This document shows, piece by piece, positions 5,376 to 5,702 of a stretch of DNA of 5,702 nucleotides. The position numbers were made by a program, and so were the translations under genes. The notes under the pieces are model-generated. The model was not told the DNA's origin. It saw nothing but the letters and a program-made list of their open reading frames with translations, and searched no databases. Position 1 is the first letter of the stretch. Each line of letters starts with the position of its first letter. Source of the DNA: Burkholderiaceae bacterium (GTDB taxonomy: Bacteria; Pseudomonadota; Gammaproteobacteria; Burkholderiales; Burkholderiaceae); the NCBI GenBank assembly GCA_022701965.1, contig JAKONL010000143.1, positions 1 to 5,702 of the forward strand, given 5' to 3'.

Positions 5376-5702
5376 GGGCCCGGATGCTGGCCGTCGCGCT
5401 GATTCTTTCCGGGGTCGTCGTCCCCGCCGCCGCTGCGGAGCCCGCTGCGCCGGGCGGCGGCACGGCGACGGGCGCGCGTCGCGCGTCGCCGAGCTGGGGC
5501 GCCATCGCGTCGGGCACGGGCGGCTACGGCTACGCGTTCAATCACCGGACGCAGGCGGCGGCGGAGCTGGCGGCGCGCGCGCAATGCGAGCGGCCGCCGA
5601 ATGCGGGAAAGGGGGCGGCACCGGTCGCGCCGTCCGCCTGCGAGGCGCGCACCGCGTTCGATCGGGCCTGCGGCGCGCTGGTCACCGGCAACTTCGGCGA
5701 AT
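5372..5702 (+). CDS. Secreted DUF4189-type protein, 3' end beyond the window
   Basis: The 110 visible residues begin with a Sec signal peptide: a basic n-region (MRAR), a hydrophobic core (LAVALILSGVVV) and a likely signal peptidase I site after the Ala run, near residue 22. After an Ala/Gly/Pro linker comes WGAIASGTGGYGYAFNHRTQ (42-61), then AAAELAARAQC and later CGALVTGNFGE. This order (W-G-A-I-A, G-Y-x-x-N, an Ala-rich helix ending in Cys, then a second Cys and C-x-A-L) matches DUF4189 domains, which are periplasmic or secreted and of unknown function. C72, C90 and C100 could form disulfides. The segment between C72 and C90 looks longer and more Ala/Pro/Gly-rich than usual. The gene overlaps the transporter stop by 4 bp, so expression is probably coupled. 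The domain assignment is from memory of the motif. Confidence 0.75.
   Translation, partial: MRARMLAVALILSGVVVPAAAAEPAAPGGGTATGARRASPSWGAIASGTGGYGYAFNHRTQAAAELAARAQCERPPNAGKGAAPVAPSACEARTAFDRACGALVTGNFGE

Noticed and set aside
5424..5462. GCCGCCGC and GCGGCGGC inverted arms near the start of the DUF4189-type gene
   Set aside because: The arms are short trinucleotide-like repeats with a wide loop and are expected in Ala/Gly-coding GC-rich DNA.

Overview
The window looks like chromosomal DNA from a very GC-rich proteobacterium. The protein styles (GC-ending codons, the type of Crp/Fnr regulator, an acyl-CoA synthetase divergent from it) fit Betaproteobacteria, order Burkholderiales, probably Comamonadaceae or a relative. 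That placement is inferred from recognised protein flavour, not from a marker gene. Coding density is very high. No RNA gene, insertion sequence, CRISPR array or phage gene is visible.

Layout: positions 1-1859 are almost all of an AMP-forming acyl-CoA synthetase on the minus strand, starting at a GTG and running off the left edge just after its catalytic hinge lysine. A 98-bp divergent intergenic region follows (1860-1957). It contains a perfect 7+7 inverted repeat of Crp/Fnr geometry (TGTCG-N6-CGACA) that overlaps a candidate promoter for the rightward genes. Rightward come a Crp/Fnr-family regulator (1958-2725), a short-chain dehydrogenase (2722-3480), an unrecognised 86-residue aromatic-rich protein (3498-3758), a glutathione S-transferase-like protein (3755-4450), an SLC30A9-like cation diffusion facilitator (4470-5375) and the start of a secreted DUF4189-type protein (5372 to the right edge). 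All rightward genes are separated by at most 19 bp, and three junctions are 4-bp ATGA overlaps, so they could form one operon.

How the parts may work together: the regulator probably controls its own promoter and the divergent acyl-CoA synthetase through the shared inverted repeat. A reductase, a thiol-transferase-like protein and a small unknown follow it. No single pathway is proven by the sequence. The two points most worth a second look are the candidate operator with a matching unusual recognition helix, and a perfect 28-bp palindrome followed by a pyrimidine/T-rich tract inside the last codons of the regulator gene, which may act as an intra-operon attenuator or processing hairpin.
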